Below are positions 17,701 through 26,040 of a stretch of DNA of 64,000 nucleotides, one piece after another; positions within the stretch are counted from its first letter, which is position 1; every line of letters begins with the position of its first letter. A program made the position numbers and the translations under genes. This DNA comes from Planctomycetaceae bacterium (lineage in GTDB: Bacteria > Planctomycetota > Planctomycetia > Planctomycetales > Planctomycetaceae), in the NCBI GenBank assembly GCA_002726205.1, contig PBSL01000037.1:1-64000 (forward strand). Direction: 5' to 3'. The notes beneath the pieces are model-generated. The model was not told the origin of the DNA and did not search any database. It saw only the letters and a list, made by a program, of their open reading frames with translations.

Positions 17701-18574
17701 CGACGAGCGGCAGCAACTTCTTCCACTCGTCGCGGAACGGGATATAGTCCTCACCACCGCGGGTGAACTGTCGGCGCGAATCGTCACCGTAGAGCAGTTT
17801 CCAATTGGCCGGGCGCCAGTAGTCGTACCAGAGGCGATGTTTTTCGATCACGGCCCGCCGCAGGGATCGCTGTTGAAGGCCCGCGGTCACCTCGAGTCCC
17901 AGTTGCCTGGCGATCTCCCGGGCAACCCCCGCCTGGGCGACCGGCTTGACGTGCATGCCGTTGTCGGTCAATCCCGGCCTGGCGGCCGAAAACAGGTCAA
18001 CGAAAACCAGTTCGCGTTGGGCAGCGATTTTCGCGATGGCCTTCACGTACAACGAGAGAACGGCATTTCGTTTCGAGAGGTCGGGAATCAGCGGGCTTGC
18101 CGGCTTCTCGAAGGGCGTGGGCGTCACCAGCACAACCAACCGGGCCTGCTTGCCGAACCCGTCGACCAGTCGCCGGTAGGCGTTGATGAATCTCGCGAGG
18201 CCGCCCGGTCCGGCCCGGGACTCGAGCCGGCCAAACTGTGCGATGACGACGGTGGCTCCGACGCGTTTGAGTTGAGCGTCCCAGGTCCCGAAACCGTCTT
18301 TTCGCCAGCGTTCGATCGCGGTACCCAGCGAAAACACCGTGTCGGCTTCCCAGGACAAGTCCCGGAATCTCGGTTGCGACGAGGCAAAGGCCTGTGCGAG
18401 CATCGTCTCGAGATAGCCGGCCTGCTGCAGGTGCACCATGTTGGTGCCCCCGACCATGACGACGACATCTCCCCCGGCCAACACGAATCGGCTCTCTGCC
18501 CGGGCAAGTCCCGCGACGGCCAACACCACGACACCCGCCAGGATGCACCCAGGACACCGGTTGTGGAATCTCAT
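14708..18574 (-). CDS. PVC-type heme-binding protein: SGNH-like, propeller, HEAT, cytochrome c
   Basis: This is a 1288-residue exported multidomain protein. A signal peptide (about 1-26) precedes an SGNH/GDSL-hydrolase-like domain (about 28-230) with GGDVVVMVGGTNM as block I and DNGMHVKPVAQ at the end, where the catalytic Asp/His would lie. A membrane-bound-dehydrogenase/PQQ-like beta-propeller follows (about 330-690: ALRWDPSGHMYVAVTTTYP, DGAIYVVDWYNPV). HEAT-like helical repeats occupy about 700-1090. A C-terminal cytochrome c domain carries CGSCH (Cys1160, Cys1163, His1164) and TGPDLTAIG. This architecture is a hallmark of Planctomycetes and Verrucomicrobia. It may oxidise sugars or alcohols and pass electrons through the heme. 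No canonical GDSL serine is seen in block I. Confidence 0.92.
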   Translation of the reverse strand: MRFHNRCPGCILAGVVVLAVAGLARAESRFVLAGGDVVVMVGGTNMVHLQQAGYLETMLAQAFASSQPRFRDLSWEADTVFSLGTAIERWRKDGFGTWDAQLKRVGATVVIAQFGRLESRAGPGGLARFINAYRRLVDGFGKQARLVVLVTPTPFEKPASPLIPDLSKRNAVLSLYVKAIAKIAAQRELVFVDLFSAARPGLTDNGMHVKPVAQAGVAREIARQLGLEVTAGLQQRSLRRAVIEKHRLWYDYWRPANWKLLYGDDSRRQFTRGGEDYIPFRDEWKKLLPLVERAEQRVWAIADGKKDPGSNRPKPEVLHAAPQADIKAELASFSVSKGLQINLFASEKQGLTSPIALRWDPSGHMYVAVTTTYPHVFPGDLPNDKIIRLEDTDRDGVADKAIVFAEGLNIPTGLEWGDGGIYVGQNTELLFLQDTDNDGKADRRRVVLGGFGNGDSHQTVNSFIWSPGGELYFGQGDGCESRVETPWGTSNLFQAGFYRFRPRRLQLQPLLDDMMGPGNPWGVAFDAWGQVFSVDGAGGVTYLSPGQVPTTHRLRLPTIGKPGGYCGIGYLDGRHLPESMQGDFVIGDFKPNRVKRFSVSQEGAGFSLQWKEPILHSRHRNFRPVDVKQGPDGAIYVVDWYNPVTCHQDDAYRDPKRDKAHGRIWRLSTSEPIIKPPDLSRAPIDDVLDALKAPEHWTRYQAKRALTTRDSRTVARSLDVWIRSLDPKLPGYEHQLYEALGAFATIEVVRPALLDRLLQAGDSRARAYAARIVGRWHDRLDRPLDLLAARVADEVPRVRMEAVLACAAIPSARSIEVVARVVDRPRDGWIDYAFKQAVHHLVPYWLPALRRGELVFERPGQLAAVLNEAGGRDVVASLKKLLAGDGLDRATRSAAIAAILAVGGPDDLRDYGLDPQRFTQDGRYDMDLHAEALARLVAVAGFRDARPAGDLVGKLGKLIATAHAGVRARSLDLAGLWKVSGTRDAVLAVATDDRLSVPVREAAFGALIALKDPGGRDVLERTARPPHPLLLRSAAVRGLVLIDSRLAAECAADLFDGEGLAAADATATLAAFVNRTGGAQALATALQSHKLKPQVARQLLKSLFSTGHSNRELLGIFNNSVAASSKAPEYSEPFVKKLAADAARSGTVTRGGVLFKNLACGSCHRVGGSGGGTGPDLTAIGTTLSPERIVEELLWPNRQVKEGFSVVQVVTDDGRIHQGYERKPKAGQESGDLVLQLLATRKLVTIRKERIEVKQVTGSVMPVGLTAVLSREQLLDLVRFLSDLGKIR

Positions 18575-18843
18575 CGAATTCCCTCACCACACGATCTCTG
18601 GACAGCACTATGCCGGAAGCTGTGAATCTCCGCCATGCAGGTCCCACACAATTTGATTTCGCTGGAAATCGCGAGCTGCCAACCGGGCACGCTGCAACAG
18701 CCGATCCCAACGAAAACGAAAAACTTGCCGAGATCGACAAATTCGATGCAAAGAACATTCACAGTCTTGCGAATTGCCCGGCGAGCGGTTGAAGTGAACC
18801 GGTTGCAGTTTCCGTGGACCGACGGACCTCGAAAGGGCAGACC

Positions 18844-19935
18844 ATGACGACGTTCTCTATCCCCCGCCACCCGTCTCCACGTCGTCCCCGGTTCGCGACC
18901 CACCGGACCTGGGCGGGTCTGTGCCTGCTTGGATTGACCCTGGGGCTGTTGCCCGGCCCGGTCGTTGCCGGTGATGCCGACAAGGCGGCCCCCAGGACCA
19001 AATCCGATGCGGCGAAAAAGTCGCGGGCGAAAAAACCCAGGCTCGAGTTCGTTCGATTGGTCCGGGACAAGAAGACCAAGGAGCCGATCCGGATGGAAAC
19101 GGCCACGGTGCGTTACGTGCTGAAACCAAAAAACACGGCCAAGCCCACAGCCGACAAACCGGGTCGTCGCCCGGTCACCGTCGACCTGATCGGCGTGGTT
19201 CACGTCGGTGAACGATCCTACTACGACCGGCTGAACCGACAGTTCGAACAATACGACGCGTTGCTTTACGAGCTGGTCGCCCAGCAGGGGGCGCGACCGT
19301 CTCCTAAGGGGAAAGCCGCCTCGAACAATCCGGCCGGTTTCCTGCAGAATGCCATGAAGTCGATGCTTCGACTCGAACACCAACTCGAGAACATCGACTA
19401 CACGAAGAAGAACTTCGTCCACGCCGACCTCTCGCCCGAGGAAATGGCCGAGGCGATGCGAAAGCGGGGCGACAACGGTCTGACGATCACCCTGGGCATC
19501 CTGGCCGACATGATCAGGCAGCAGAATCTTGCCGGGTCCCGCAAGAAGGGTGCCCCGGCGGCGGAGGAGGTCGATTTCTTCACTCTGCTGGCCGACCCCA
19601 ACGGACCGGTCAAGATGAAACGGATGATGGCCGAACAGATGGTGACGATGGATTCCACCGGCGGTGTCGGAAAAACTCTCGATCGGATCCTCGTCCAGGA
19701 CCGCAACGAGGCGGCGATCAAAGTGTTTCGCCAGCAGGTCGCCAAGGGAAAACGCCGGCTGGGTATCTTCTACGGTGCCGCCCACATGCCGGACTTCCAC
19801 CGCCGCCTGGCCGCCCTGGGATTTCGACCCCAGAAGATCAGCTGGGCAACCGCCTGGGATCTGAGAATCCGGCAGCGAAGCGAGACCGACGACCTGATCC
19901 AATTGATCAGGTTACTGCAGCGGCTCAGCCAGTAA
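18844..19935 (+). CDS. TraB/GumN family protein, exported
   Basis: This is a 363-residue protein with a signal-like leader (WAGLCLLGLTLGLLPGPVVA). Its TraB/GumN-type domain contains DLIGVVHVGERSYYDRL, QYDALLYELV and a C-terminal GAAHMPDFHRRLAALGF. The GxxH and E-L motifs are those of the TraB/Tiki fold, which is thought to be a metalloprotease-like enzyme; the target is unknown. The ATG at 18844 is preferred to an in-frame GTG at 18814, because AAGGGCAG lies just ahead of it and the signal peptide fits. It is convergent with folB (21 bp between stops). Confidence 0.82.
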   Translation: MTTFSIPRHPSPRRPRFATHRTWAGLCLLGLTLGLLPGPVVAGDADKAAPRTKSDAAKKSRAKKPRLEFVRLVRDKKTKEPIRMETATVRYVLKPKNTAKPTADKPGRRPVTVDLIGVVHVGERSYYDRLNRQFEQYDALLYELVAQQGARPSPKGKAASNNPAGFLQNAMKSMLRLEHQLENIDYTKKNFVHADLSPEEMAEAMRKRGDNGLTITLGILADMIRQQNLAGSRKKGAPAAEEVDFFTLLADPNGPVKMKRMMAEQMVTMDSTGGVGKTLDRILVQDRNEAAIKVFRQQVAKGKRRLGIFYGAAHMPDFHRRLAALGFRPQKISWATAWDLRIRQRSETDDLIQLIRLLQRLSQ

Positions 19936-19956
19936 ACCGCCGGCATCCCGGGGGAA

Positions 19957-20325
19957 TCAGCGTGGGAAAAACCCCTGGGACCGTTCGATCGTGACACCCA
20001 CGGTGCGGGCAAATCGCACCGCGCCGGGTTTTTCCACCGTGACCCGGACCCGCTCGATCCGGGAATCCGACAGGCACACTCTCGCAATTTCAGTCGCCAG
20101 TTTCTCGACCAGGTAGAACTGTGATCCCTCGACCAGTTCGATCACCTGCTTGGTGACCGTGCGATAATTGACCGCATCTTCAATATCGTCGGTCTCTCCG
20201 GCACGACCCATATCGGCCCACAGCGAAAGGCCCACGACCACGTCCTGAGGTTTGATCCGTTCCTCGTCATTGATCCCGATGATGGCCCGCATCAGCAGGT
20301 CATGCACGTCGATTCGATCACTCAC
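19957..20325 (-). CDS. folB: Dihydroneopterin aldolase family protein (FolB)
   Basis: This is a 122-residue protein of usual FolB length. It matches the family in AIIGINDEERIKPQDVVVGL (active-site Glu region), DIEDAVNYRTVTKQV, FYLVEKLATEIARVCL and VEKPGAVRFA, which carries the catalytic Lys. FolB splits 7,8-dihydroneopterin in tetrahydrofolate synthesis; the related FolX epimerase is the main alternative. It lies 46 bp downstream of a pteridine-reductase-like SDR on the same strand, so both probably handle pterins. Confidence 0.9.
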   Translation of the reverse strand: MSDRIDVHDLLMRAIIGINDEERIKPQDVVVGLSLWADMGRAGETDDIEDAVNYRTVTKQVIELVEGSQFYLVEKLATEIARVCLSDSRIERVRVTVEKPGAVRFARTVGVTIERSQGFFPR

Positions 20326-20371
20326 AACCTGGAACTCCCGGAAAGAGACTCGCGATTATCCACCGTGGCGT

Positions 20372-21148
20372 TCATTCGGCAAACGGTTCCCGGGGAAGTT
20401 GTGCCCCGCCGGCAACCGCCAGCACTTCCCCGGTGACCAGCTCGGCTTGCAGCAGGTAACCGACCGCGGCGACAACATCCTCGGGACCACCGCTGCGTCC
20501 CAGTGGCGAGAGCGCCGCTGCCTGGGCAAGCAGATCGGGTGTCGAATCGGGAGGCGGCAGAATCGGGCCCGGTGCGACCGCGTTGACACGGACCCGTGGT
20601 GCCAGCGTGGCGGCCAGTGTCCTGGTCAACGCCACCAGTCCCTGCTTGGACAGCGAATAGGCCAGCCGCGACGGGTCGGTTTTCAACCCCCGCCAATCGG
20701 CCAGGTTGATGATCTGGCCGGTTCCGGTTTCGCCCAGCCCCTGGACAAAACGTTCCGACAGCACGTAGGGAGCCTTGAGGTTGATCGTGAACAGTCGATC
20801 CCAGGTGTCCGAGTCGGTCGATCCCAACGGGCCACCCTCGAAGATCGCCGCGTTGTTGATCAGCAGCGAGACAGGTCCGAAGTGCTGCTCGGCGGCGGCA
20901 AACACTTTTTCGGCCGCCGGGTGCGGTTCGAGCAGGTCCGCCGCCACGCAGATCGCCTCGCCGGATCCCCCGCGAATTTCCTCGACGATGGTCTCGGCCT
21001 GCTCACGGGATCGACCGAAGTGCACGACAACCCGCCAGCCCGAGGCCGCCAGGTCCAGTGCCAGGGCTCTCCCGATCCTCACGGCAGCACCGGTAATGAC
21101 CGCTACCGGGCGAGGCGTCTCTGCAGCGGGTTCCGGTCGTGCGTCCAT
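20372..21148 (-). CDS. SDR family oxidoreductase, pteridine-reductase-like
   Basis: This is a 258-residue classical short-chain dehydrogenase. The N-terminal coenzyme motif is TGAAVRIGR (residues 19-27), the T-G-x3-R-x-G form typical of pteridine reductases (PTR1/FolM), not the usual TGxxxGIG. NNAAIFEGGPL and the catalytic YSLSKQG follow, then NAVAPGPILPP. VVVHFGRS after the second strand suggests NADPH preference. The start ATG at 21148 is chosen over an upstream in-frame start at 21277 because the Rossmann fold begins 15 residues later. Being next to folB supports a dihydropterin or dihydrofolate reductase role; this is inference. Confidence 0.82.
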   Translation of the reverse strand: MDARPEPAAETPRPVAVITGAAVRIGRALALDLAASGWRVVVHFGRSREQAETIVEEIRGGSGEAICVAADLLEPHPAAEKVFAAAEQHFGPVSLLINNAAIFEGGPLGSTDSDTWDRLFTINLKAPYVLSERFVQGLGETGTGQIINLADWRGLKTDPSRLAYSLSKQGLVALTRTLAATLAPRVRVNAVAPGPILPPPDSTPDLLAQAAALSPLGRSGGPEDVVAAVGYLLQAELVTGEVLAVAGGAQLPREPFAE

Positions 21149-21275
21149 GAAAGTTGATTCTACGAACCCGGCCGAAATTTCGCAGCCAGAGCGGACCCCA
21201 ACTGTCTCTTGCAGCAATCCGGAGACACAGCTACAAAGCCACCCGCTCTCCGTGTCCGAACCCCTCCTTGGCGCC

Positions 21276-22322
21276 ATGTTACACCGTCTCCGTCAGTGGA
21301 TTTGTCCCGACCTGGCGATCGACCTGGGCACCGCCAACACGCTGGTTGCCATCCAGGGCGCGGGTGTGGTCGTCGACGAACCGAGCGTGCTGGCTCTGGA
21401 GAAAGGCACGCGACGAGTGCTGGGACGGGGGACGGCCGTCGGCAAGCTCGCCAAGCAAATGCTTGGCCGCACGCCCGATTCGATCACGGCGGTGCGGCCA
21501 CTGCAGGACGGGGTGATCACCGATTTCGAGTTGTGCGAGGCGATGCTCGAGTACTTCATACGGAAATCAAGCCCGCGTCGCCTGCTGCGGCCCCGGGTGG
21601 TGATCGCCGTGCCCGGAAGCATCACCCAGGTGGAAAAGAGGGCCGTCTTCAACAGCGCCGAACGGGCTGGAGCCGGTCGTGTTTACCTGATCGACGAATC
21701 CAAGGCGGCCGGCATCGGGGCCGGCCTGCCGATCTCGGAACCGATGGCCAGCATGGTCTGCGACATCGGTGGCGGAACCACCGAGATCGCGATCCTCAGC
21801 CTTGCCGAAACCGTCGTCAGCCGTTCGATCCGCATCGGCGGTGACGAGATGGACGAAGCGATCGTCGAATACATGAAGCAGCACTTTTCCCTGCGGATCG
21901 GCACCCAGGCAGCCGAGGCGATCAAGATCGAGATCGGCAGTGCGTTTCCACTCGACCAGGAATTGACCAGCGAGGTTCGCGGTGTCGATTCAATCAGCGG
22001 AGTACCACGCAAGGCCGTGGTCACCAGCGAGGAAATACGCGAGGCACTGCGGGAACCCCTCGAAGCAATTCTTGGTGCGGTTCGCAACGTGATCGAGCAG
22101 TGCAAGCCGGAGCTGGCCGCTGACATCGTCGACACCGGCCTGGTCCTGACCGGCGGCGGGGCCCTGTTACGAGGCTCTGATCGCCTGATGAACGAACAAC
22201 TCGGTGTTCCCGTTCGCGTCGCCGACGAACCGCTGACCACCGTCGCCCGCGGAACGGCCATCTGCCTGGAACACCTCTCGCAGTGGCGTGACAGCCTCGA
22301 GGACGGCAACGGCGATCTCTAG
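21276..22322 (+). CDS. mreB: Rod shape-determining actin homologue MreB
   Basis: This is a 348-residue MreB, close to the usual length. The actin-fold signatures are phosphate-1 AIDLGTANTLVAI, connect-1 VVIAVPGSITQVEKRAV, phosphate-2 CDIGGGTTEIAI and adenosine LTGGGALLRG. It polymerises beneath the inner membrane and directs peptidoglycan synthesis. The ATG at 21276 is used; a GTG at 21252 in the same frame is a plausible alternative, and no strong ribosome site separates them. It is the first gene of mreB-mreC-mreD-PBP2, 13 bases ahead of mreC, and divergent from the SDR gene with about 127 bp between. Confidence 0.95.
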   Translation: MLHRLRQWICPDLAIDLGTANTLVAIQGAGVVVDEPSVLALEKGTRRVLGRGTAVGKLAKQMLGRTPDSITAVRPLQDGVITDFELCEAMLEYFIRKSSPRRLLRPRVVIAVPGSITQVEKRAVFNSAERAGAGRVYLIDESKAAGIGAGLPISEPMASMVCDIGGGTTEIAILSLAETVVSRSIRIGGDEMDEAIVEYMKQHFSLRIGTQAAEAIKIEIGSAFPLDQELTSEVRGVDSISGVPRKAVVTSEEIREALREPLEAILGAVRNVIEQCKPELAADIVDTGLVLTGGGALLRGSDRLMNEQLGVPVRVADEPLTTVARGTAICLEHLSQWRDSLEDGNGDL

Positions 22323-22334
22323 AGGCCGGACTCC

Positions 22335-23300
22335 ATGGCATCAGCATCAGCGAGTTGGAAACCCCCGGCGGTATTTCTGCTGATCGGACTGGGACTCACG
22401 CAGTTGCCTTTGCGCCCGAGCGAGGCGATCCGCAACGGCGTGTTCGACGCGGCGCGTCCCGGCCAGTTGCTCGTGGTGGCCCTCGATGATCGCATCACCA
22501 CGTGGCGACAACAGCGATCCTCGACGTCGGACCAGGACCGGCGACAAGAACTCGAAGCGACGCAGCTGGAGGTGCGGAGGTTGCGGCTGGCCAATGCCCG
22601 GCTGGCCCAACGAACACCCGGCCGATCCCTCCCCGGGGACCCCCTGGCCGATGATCTTGCCGGCGACGCAACCACCGTACCACTCGGGCCTCCCCTGTTC
22701 GTGACGGACCTGGTCGGGACGAGAATTCTCGGACGCGAAACGATCGAGGCCTGGCAGGCGGGCCGGATTCTTGACCGTGGAGCCGGCCTGGCGATTGACA
22801 ACCTGGTCCTGGAACCCGGGCACCCCACGCTTGACCGGGGCCGCGACTCGGGGTTGGCCAGAGGCCAACCCGCCTACTCGGGCCGCCGTGTGGCCGGACG
22901 GATTTCACGAGTCGGTCGCTGGACGGCCACACTGCAGCTGCTGACCAATCGCGGCTTTCGCGGACTGGCCCGCCTGGCCCATCCCGGACAGGATCATCCC
23001 GTCTTCACCTCCCAGGGAATGCTCGAAGGGACCGGAGATTCCCTGTGCCGATTGACGCTTGTCCGGGAAACCGCCGCGGTGAAGGTCGGCGACCTGGTCT
23101 ACACCGCCGGCCGCGACAGCCAGTTTCCCTGGCCGATGCTCTACGGCACGGTGGTCCGGGCCGAACTGCCGATGGAGGCACCCCACTGGGAAATCCTGGT
23201 CCGCCCGGCAATGGACATCGTACGGCTGGAGCGGGTCGAGGTTCTGACGCGGGTGTTGAATCCCCGCCGGGTAAAGACACCGGGGGTGCTGTCGCAATGA
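22335..23300 (+). CDS. mreC: Rod shape-determining protein MreC
   Basis: This is a 321-residue protein. It has one N-terminal membrane segment (about 10-28), a coiled-coil helix (QQRSSTSDQDRRQELEATQL and on) and a periplasmic beta domain with RVAGRISRVGRWTATLQLLT and VKVGDLVYTAGRDSQFP. That order, and the position between mreB and mreD, identify MreC. It scaffolds PBP2 and RodA outside the membrane. Its stop overlaps the mreD start as ATGA. Confidence 0.88.
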   Translation: MASASASWKPPAVFLLIGLGLTQLPLRPSEAIRNGVFDAARPGQLLVVALDDRITTWRQQRSSTSDQDRRQELEATQLEVRRLRLANARLAQRTPGRSLPGDPLADDLAGDATTVPLGPPLFVTDLVGTRILGRETIEAWQAGRILDRGAGLAIDNLVLEPGHPTLDRGRDSGLARGQPAYSGRRVAGRISRVGRWTATLQLLTNRGFRGLARLAHPGQDHPVFTSQGMLEGTGDSLCRLTLVRETAAVKVGDLVYTAGRDSQFPWPMLYGTVVRAELPMEAPHWEILVRPAMDIVRLERVEVLTRVLNPRRVKTPGVLSQ

Positions 23301-23845
23301 ACGTGTTCTCACCGATGCGTCATCTCGGACTGCTGGCCCTGGCCTACGTGGCGGTGGTCGCCGAGACCACGCTGGCGCCGGAGTGGCAGCCCGCCGGGAT
23401 GTCGGTCCGGCCATTATGGATTGCACTGGCGATTGCCGTGGCCGTGTGCGAGGGCGGTGCCGTGGTTGTCTGGGCCGCGGTGCTGGGGTTGCTCAGCGAC
23501 TGCCTCCGTGGAAGCGGCCCGCTCGGACTCGATCTCGTCCTGGCCGTCGCGGTCGTCACCTGCCTGCCGTCGGCGTGGACCCGCCGGCGACTGCGTTCGG
23601 CTCACCAGATCGCCCTGGTGGCACTGTTGCTGATCGTGACGATCGACAGCGTGTCCCAGCAGGTTCGTGCCGGCCTTGACGAGTCCTTCTCTTTGCTGCT
23701 TACCGCATCGTTGCCAGCGATTGTCATTGCTTCACTGGGCGACGCCCTGCTGACCTCCGGTCTGCTGTTACTGGTCGTGTGGACGTGGCGGGCCACGCTG
23801 AATTCTCTGGGCCGCCTGCTGCTGCCGACACCGTTGACCTCCTGA
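23297..23845 (+). CDS. mreD: Rod shape-determining protein MreD
   Basis: This is a 182-residue, very hydrophobic protein with five or six membrane segments (for example LWIALAIAVAVCEGGAVVVW and LGLDLVLAVAVVTCL). Sequence conservation in MreD is weak, so the call rests on topology, length and position between mreC and PBP2. The start ATG at 23297 overlaps the mreC stop (ATGA), which settles it against a longer frame from 23045. Confidence 0.82.
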   Translation: MNVFSPMRHLGLLALAYVAVVAETTLAPEWQPAGMSVRPLWIALAIAVAVCEGGAVVVWAAVLGLLSDCLRGSGPLGLDLVLAVAVVTCLPSAWTRRRLRSAHQIALVALLLIVTIDSVSQQVRAGLDESFSLLLTASLPAIVIASLGDALLTSGLLLLVVWTWRATLNSLGRLLLPTPLTS

Positions 23846-23877
23846 CCCCCGTCCGATCTCGCGTCACTTTGCCACTC

Positions 23878-25992
23878 ATGCTCAACCGACCCACCAACGA
23901 TCTGATAGCTCCCCCGACACCCGACGGTTCTCACTGGGACCGGCGACCGGGAACCCGATTGACCATGCTGGGAACGCTGGTGGGGCTGTCGCTGCTGCTG
24001 ATCGGGGGCCGCGTCGCCTGGATCCAGCAGGGCGGCCTGGACCTGTTCGTTCGGCGGGCAGCACCGGTCACCGTCACCACTGAACCGATCCCGACACACG
24101 ACGGTCGGATCCTCGCTGCCGATGGCACCGTGCTGGCCCATGACCTGCAGCGGTTCCGGGTCCGCCTGCATTACCGTTGGCTGGAATTTCCCGCCGACCC
24201 GACCTGGCTGCGGGAACAGGCTCTGGCACGCCTGGTCGGATTCGGTCGCCGCGACAAGGCGCGGTTAGCCGCCGCGAAATCGAAGGTCCTGGCTCATCGT
24301 GAAACGATGCACGCCGAACTGGCCCGCGTGTGCCGGGTTGACCCACAGGAGTTACGGCGGCGGATGCAGGCCATGCAGGACCGTGTCGAACGGGTGGTCA
24401 CCTCGGTCCAACGGCGACGAGCGACCACCGCCAAACCGGCGTTCGTCCCCAGCGAACCCGGGCCGTGGTGGCAGGTCGCCTGGGAAAACGTGCGGACCAC
24501 CTTGACCACCCCGCCGAGACGACTCAGGAGCGAACCGGTCGTCGTGACCGAGGAACTCGAGTACCACCGGATCTTCGACAACGTGCCACTGGAAGCCGCC
24601 GCGGTCATCCAGGAACATCCCGAGCGATTCCCCGGCGTCGAGATCCGCGTCGAGACGCGGCGAAGCTATCCCGCGGGAGCATTGGCCGCCCACGTCGTGG
24701 GGACACGTCGCCGTCAACCCCGCTCGCAGGGACTCGTACCCGACAGCGACTGGATCGGAACCAGTGGTGTCGAACAAACCTACGACCACCTGCTGCGGGG
24801 TCGACCGGGATTGAAACGCATCGTCACAAACCGTTCCGGCGAGGTGCTCTCGACCCGGGTCCTGCAGACACCCCGCCGGGGTCGCGATATCGAATTGACT
24901 CTTTCGCTGACGCTGCAGAAACGGGCCGAACAACTGCTCGACGCCGCCACCAATACCGGTTCACCCGGTGGAGCGATCGCCGTGATCGACCTGCACACCG
25001 GCGCCGTCCTGGCCGCCGCGTCGGCACCCCGGTTTGATCCCAACCTGTTGATCTCACCGGATCCCACCACCTGGCAACGGTTGAGCAAAGATCCTCGCCG
25101 CCCATTTTTCTGCCGTGTCACCCGGATGGCACTGCCCCCGGGATCGGTCTTCAAGTCGCTTTCAGCCACGGCACTTCTGGAAAGCGGGGTGCTGGAACCG
25201 GGGCACAGCATTTCCTGCCGAGGCTACCTCGATCATCCGGGCCGCCACCGTTGCTATGTCTTTCGCCACTTCGGTGTGGGGCATGGTGAAACCGCCATCG
25301 GGGATGCGTTGTGTCGCAGCTGCAACGTGTTCTTCTTCGATGCCGCACGACGGCTGGCACGCTCAGATGGCCATCGGCATCTGCATGCCTGGGCGGCCCG
25401 GTTCGGTTTTGGACAGCCGACAGGCATCGATCTTCCCGGTGAATCCGCCGGACGACTGCCGGCACCGCCTGACAAGCCGCGGATCTCAGAGACGATGCAA
25501 TTGGCGATCGGACAGGGCCCCATCACGGCCACGCCCCTGCAGATCGCAAGGCTGATGGCCGCGATCGCCAACAGCGGCACGCTGGTCACCCCCCACGTCG
25601 TCGCCAACAACGGACCGGCCCGAAGAATTCCCCGGGGGAAACGAATCCAGGGCCTGTCGCGACAAACCCTGGTGGCCGTCCGCGAGGGACTGCGGCGCGT
25701 GGTGGCCGACCCGCGGGGAACCGGTTACAAGCGGATCCGCCTGCCGGAGGTGAGCATCGCCGGGAAGACCGGCACCGCCGAGGTCGGCGGAGACATGGAA
25801 GACCACGCCTGGTTTGCCGGCTACGTGCCCACCAAGGCACCACGACTGGCGTTCGTCGTGGTACTGGAGCACGCGGGGTCGGGAGGCCGAACGGCTGGTC
25901 CGGTAGCCCGCCAGCTGGTCCAGGCCATCCGCTCGACGGGACTGATCGGCGAGACTGCGGCCGTATCGGTCAATCGACGCCACGACCGCTGA
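23878..25992 (+). CDS. mrdA: Penicillin-binding protein 2 (elongation transpeptidase)
   Basis: This is a 704-residue class B PBP. It has a short cytoplasmic tail, one membrane segment (TMLGTLVGLSLLLIGGRVAW), a dimerisation/pedestal region, and the transpeptidase domain with SVFK (Ser423, Lys426), SCN (481-483) and KTG (630-632). It crosslinks peptidoglycan during lateral growth with MreB and RodA; no rodA is in the window. A longer frame from 23779 overlaps mreD and lacks support, so ATG 23878 is used. An insert around residues 135-215 (about 24280-24530) is Arg/Pro/Thr-rich. Confidence 0.93.
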   Translation: MLNRPTNDLIAPPTPDGSHWDRRPGTRLTMLGTLVGLSLLLIGGRVAWIQQGGLDLFVRRAAPVTVTTEPIPTHDGRILAADGTVLAHDLQRFRVRLHYRWLEFPADPTWLREQALARLVGFGRRDKARLAAAKSKVLAHRETMHAELARVCRVDPQELRRRMQAMQDRVERVVTSVQRRRATTAKPAFVPSEPGPWWQVAWENVRTTLTTPPRRLRSEPVVVTEELEYHRIFDNVPLEAAAVIQEHPERFPGVEIRVETRRSYPAGALAAHVVGTRRRQPRSQGLVPDSDWIGTSGVEQTYDHLLRGRPGLKRIVTNRSGEVLSTRVLQTPRRGRDIELTLSLTLQKRAEQLLDAATNTGSPGGAIAVIDLHTGAVLAAASAPRFDPNLLISPDPTTWQRLSKDPRRPFFCRVTRMALPPGSVFKSLSATALLESGVLEPGHSISCRGYLDHPGRHRCYVFRHFGVGHGETAIGDALCRSCNVFFFDAARRLARSDGHRHLHAWAARFGFGQPTGIDLPGESAGRLPAPPDKPRISETMQLAIGQGPITATPLQIARLMAAIANSGTLVTPHVVANNGPARRIPRGKRIQGLSRQTLVAVREGLRRVVADPRGTGYKRIRLPEVSIAGKTGTAEVGGDMEDHAWFAGYVPTKAPRLAFVVVLEHAGSGGRTAGPVARQLVQAIRSTGLIGETAAVSVNRRHDR

Positions 25993-26040
25993 GCACGCCG
26001 GGAACTTGGCGATCCCTGCGAGGGATTCTAGACTCACGCC

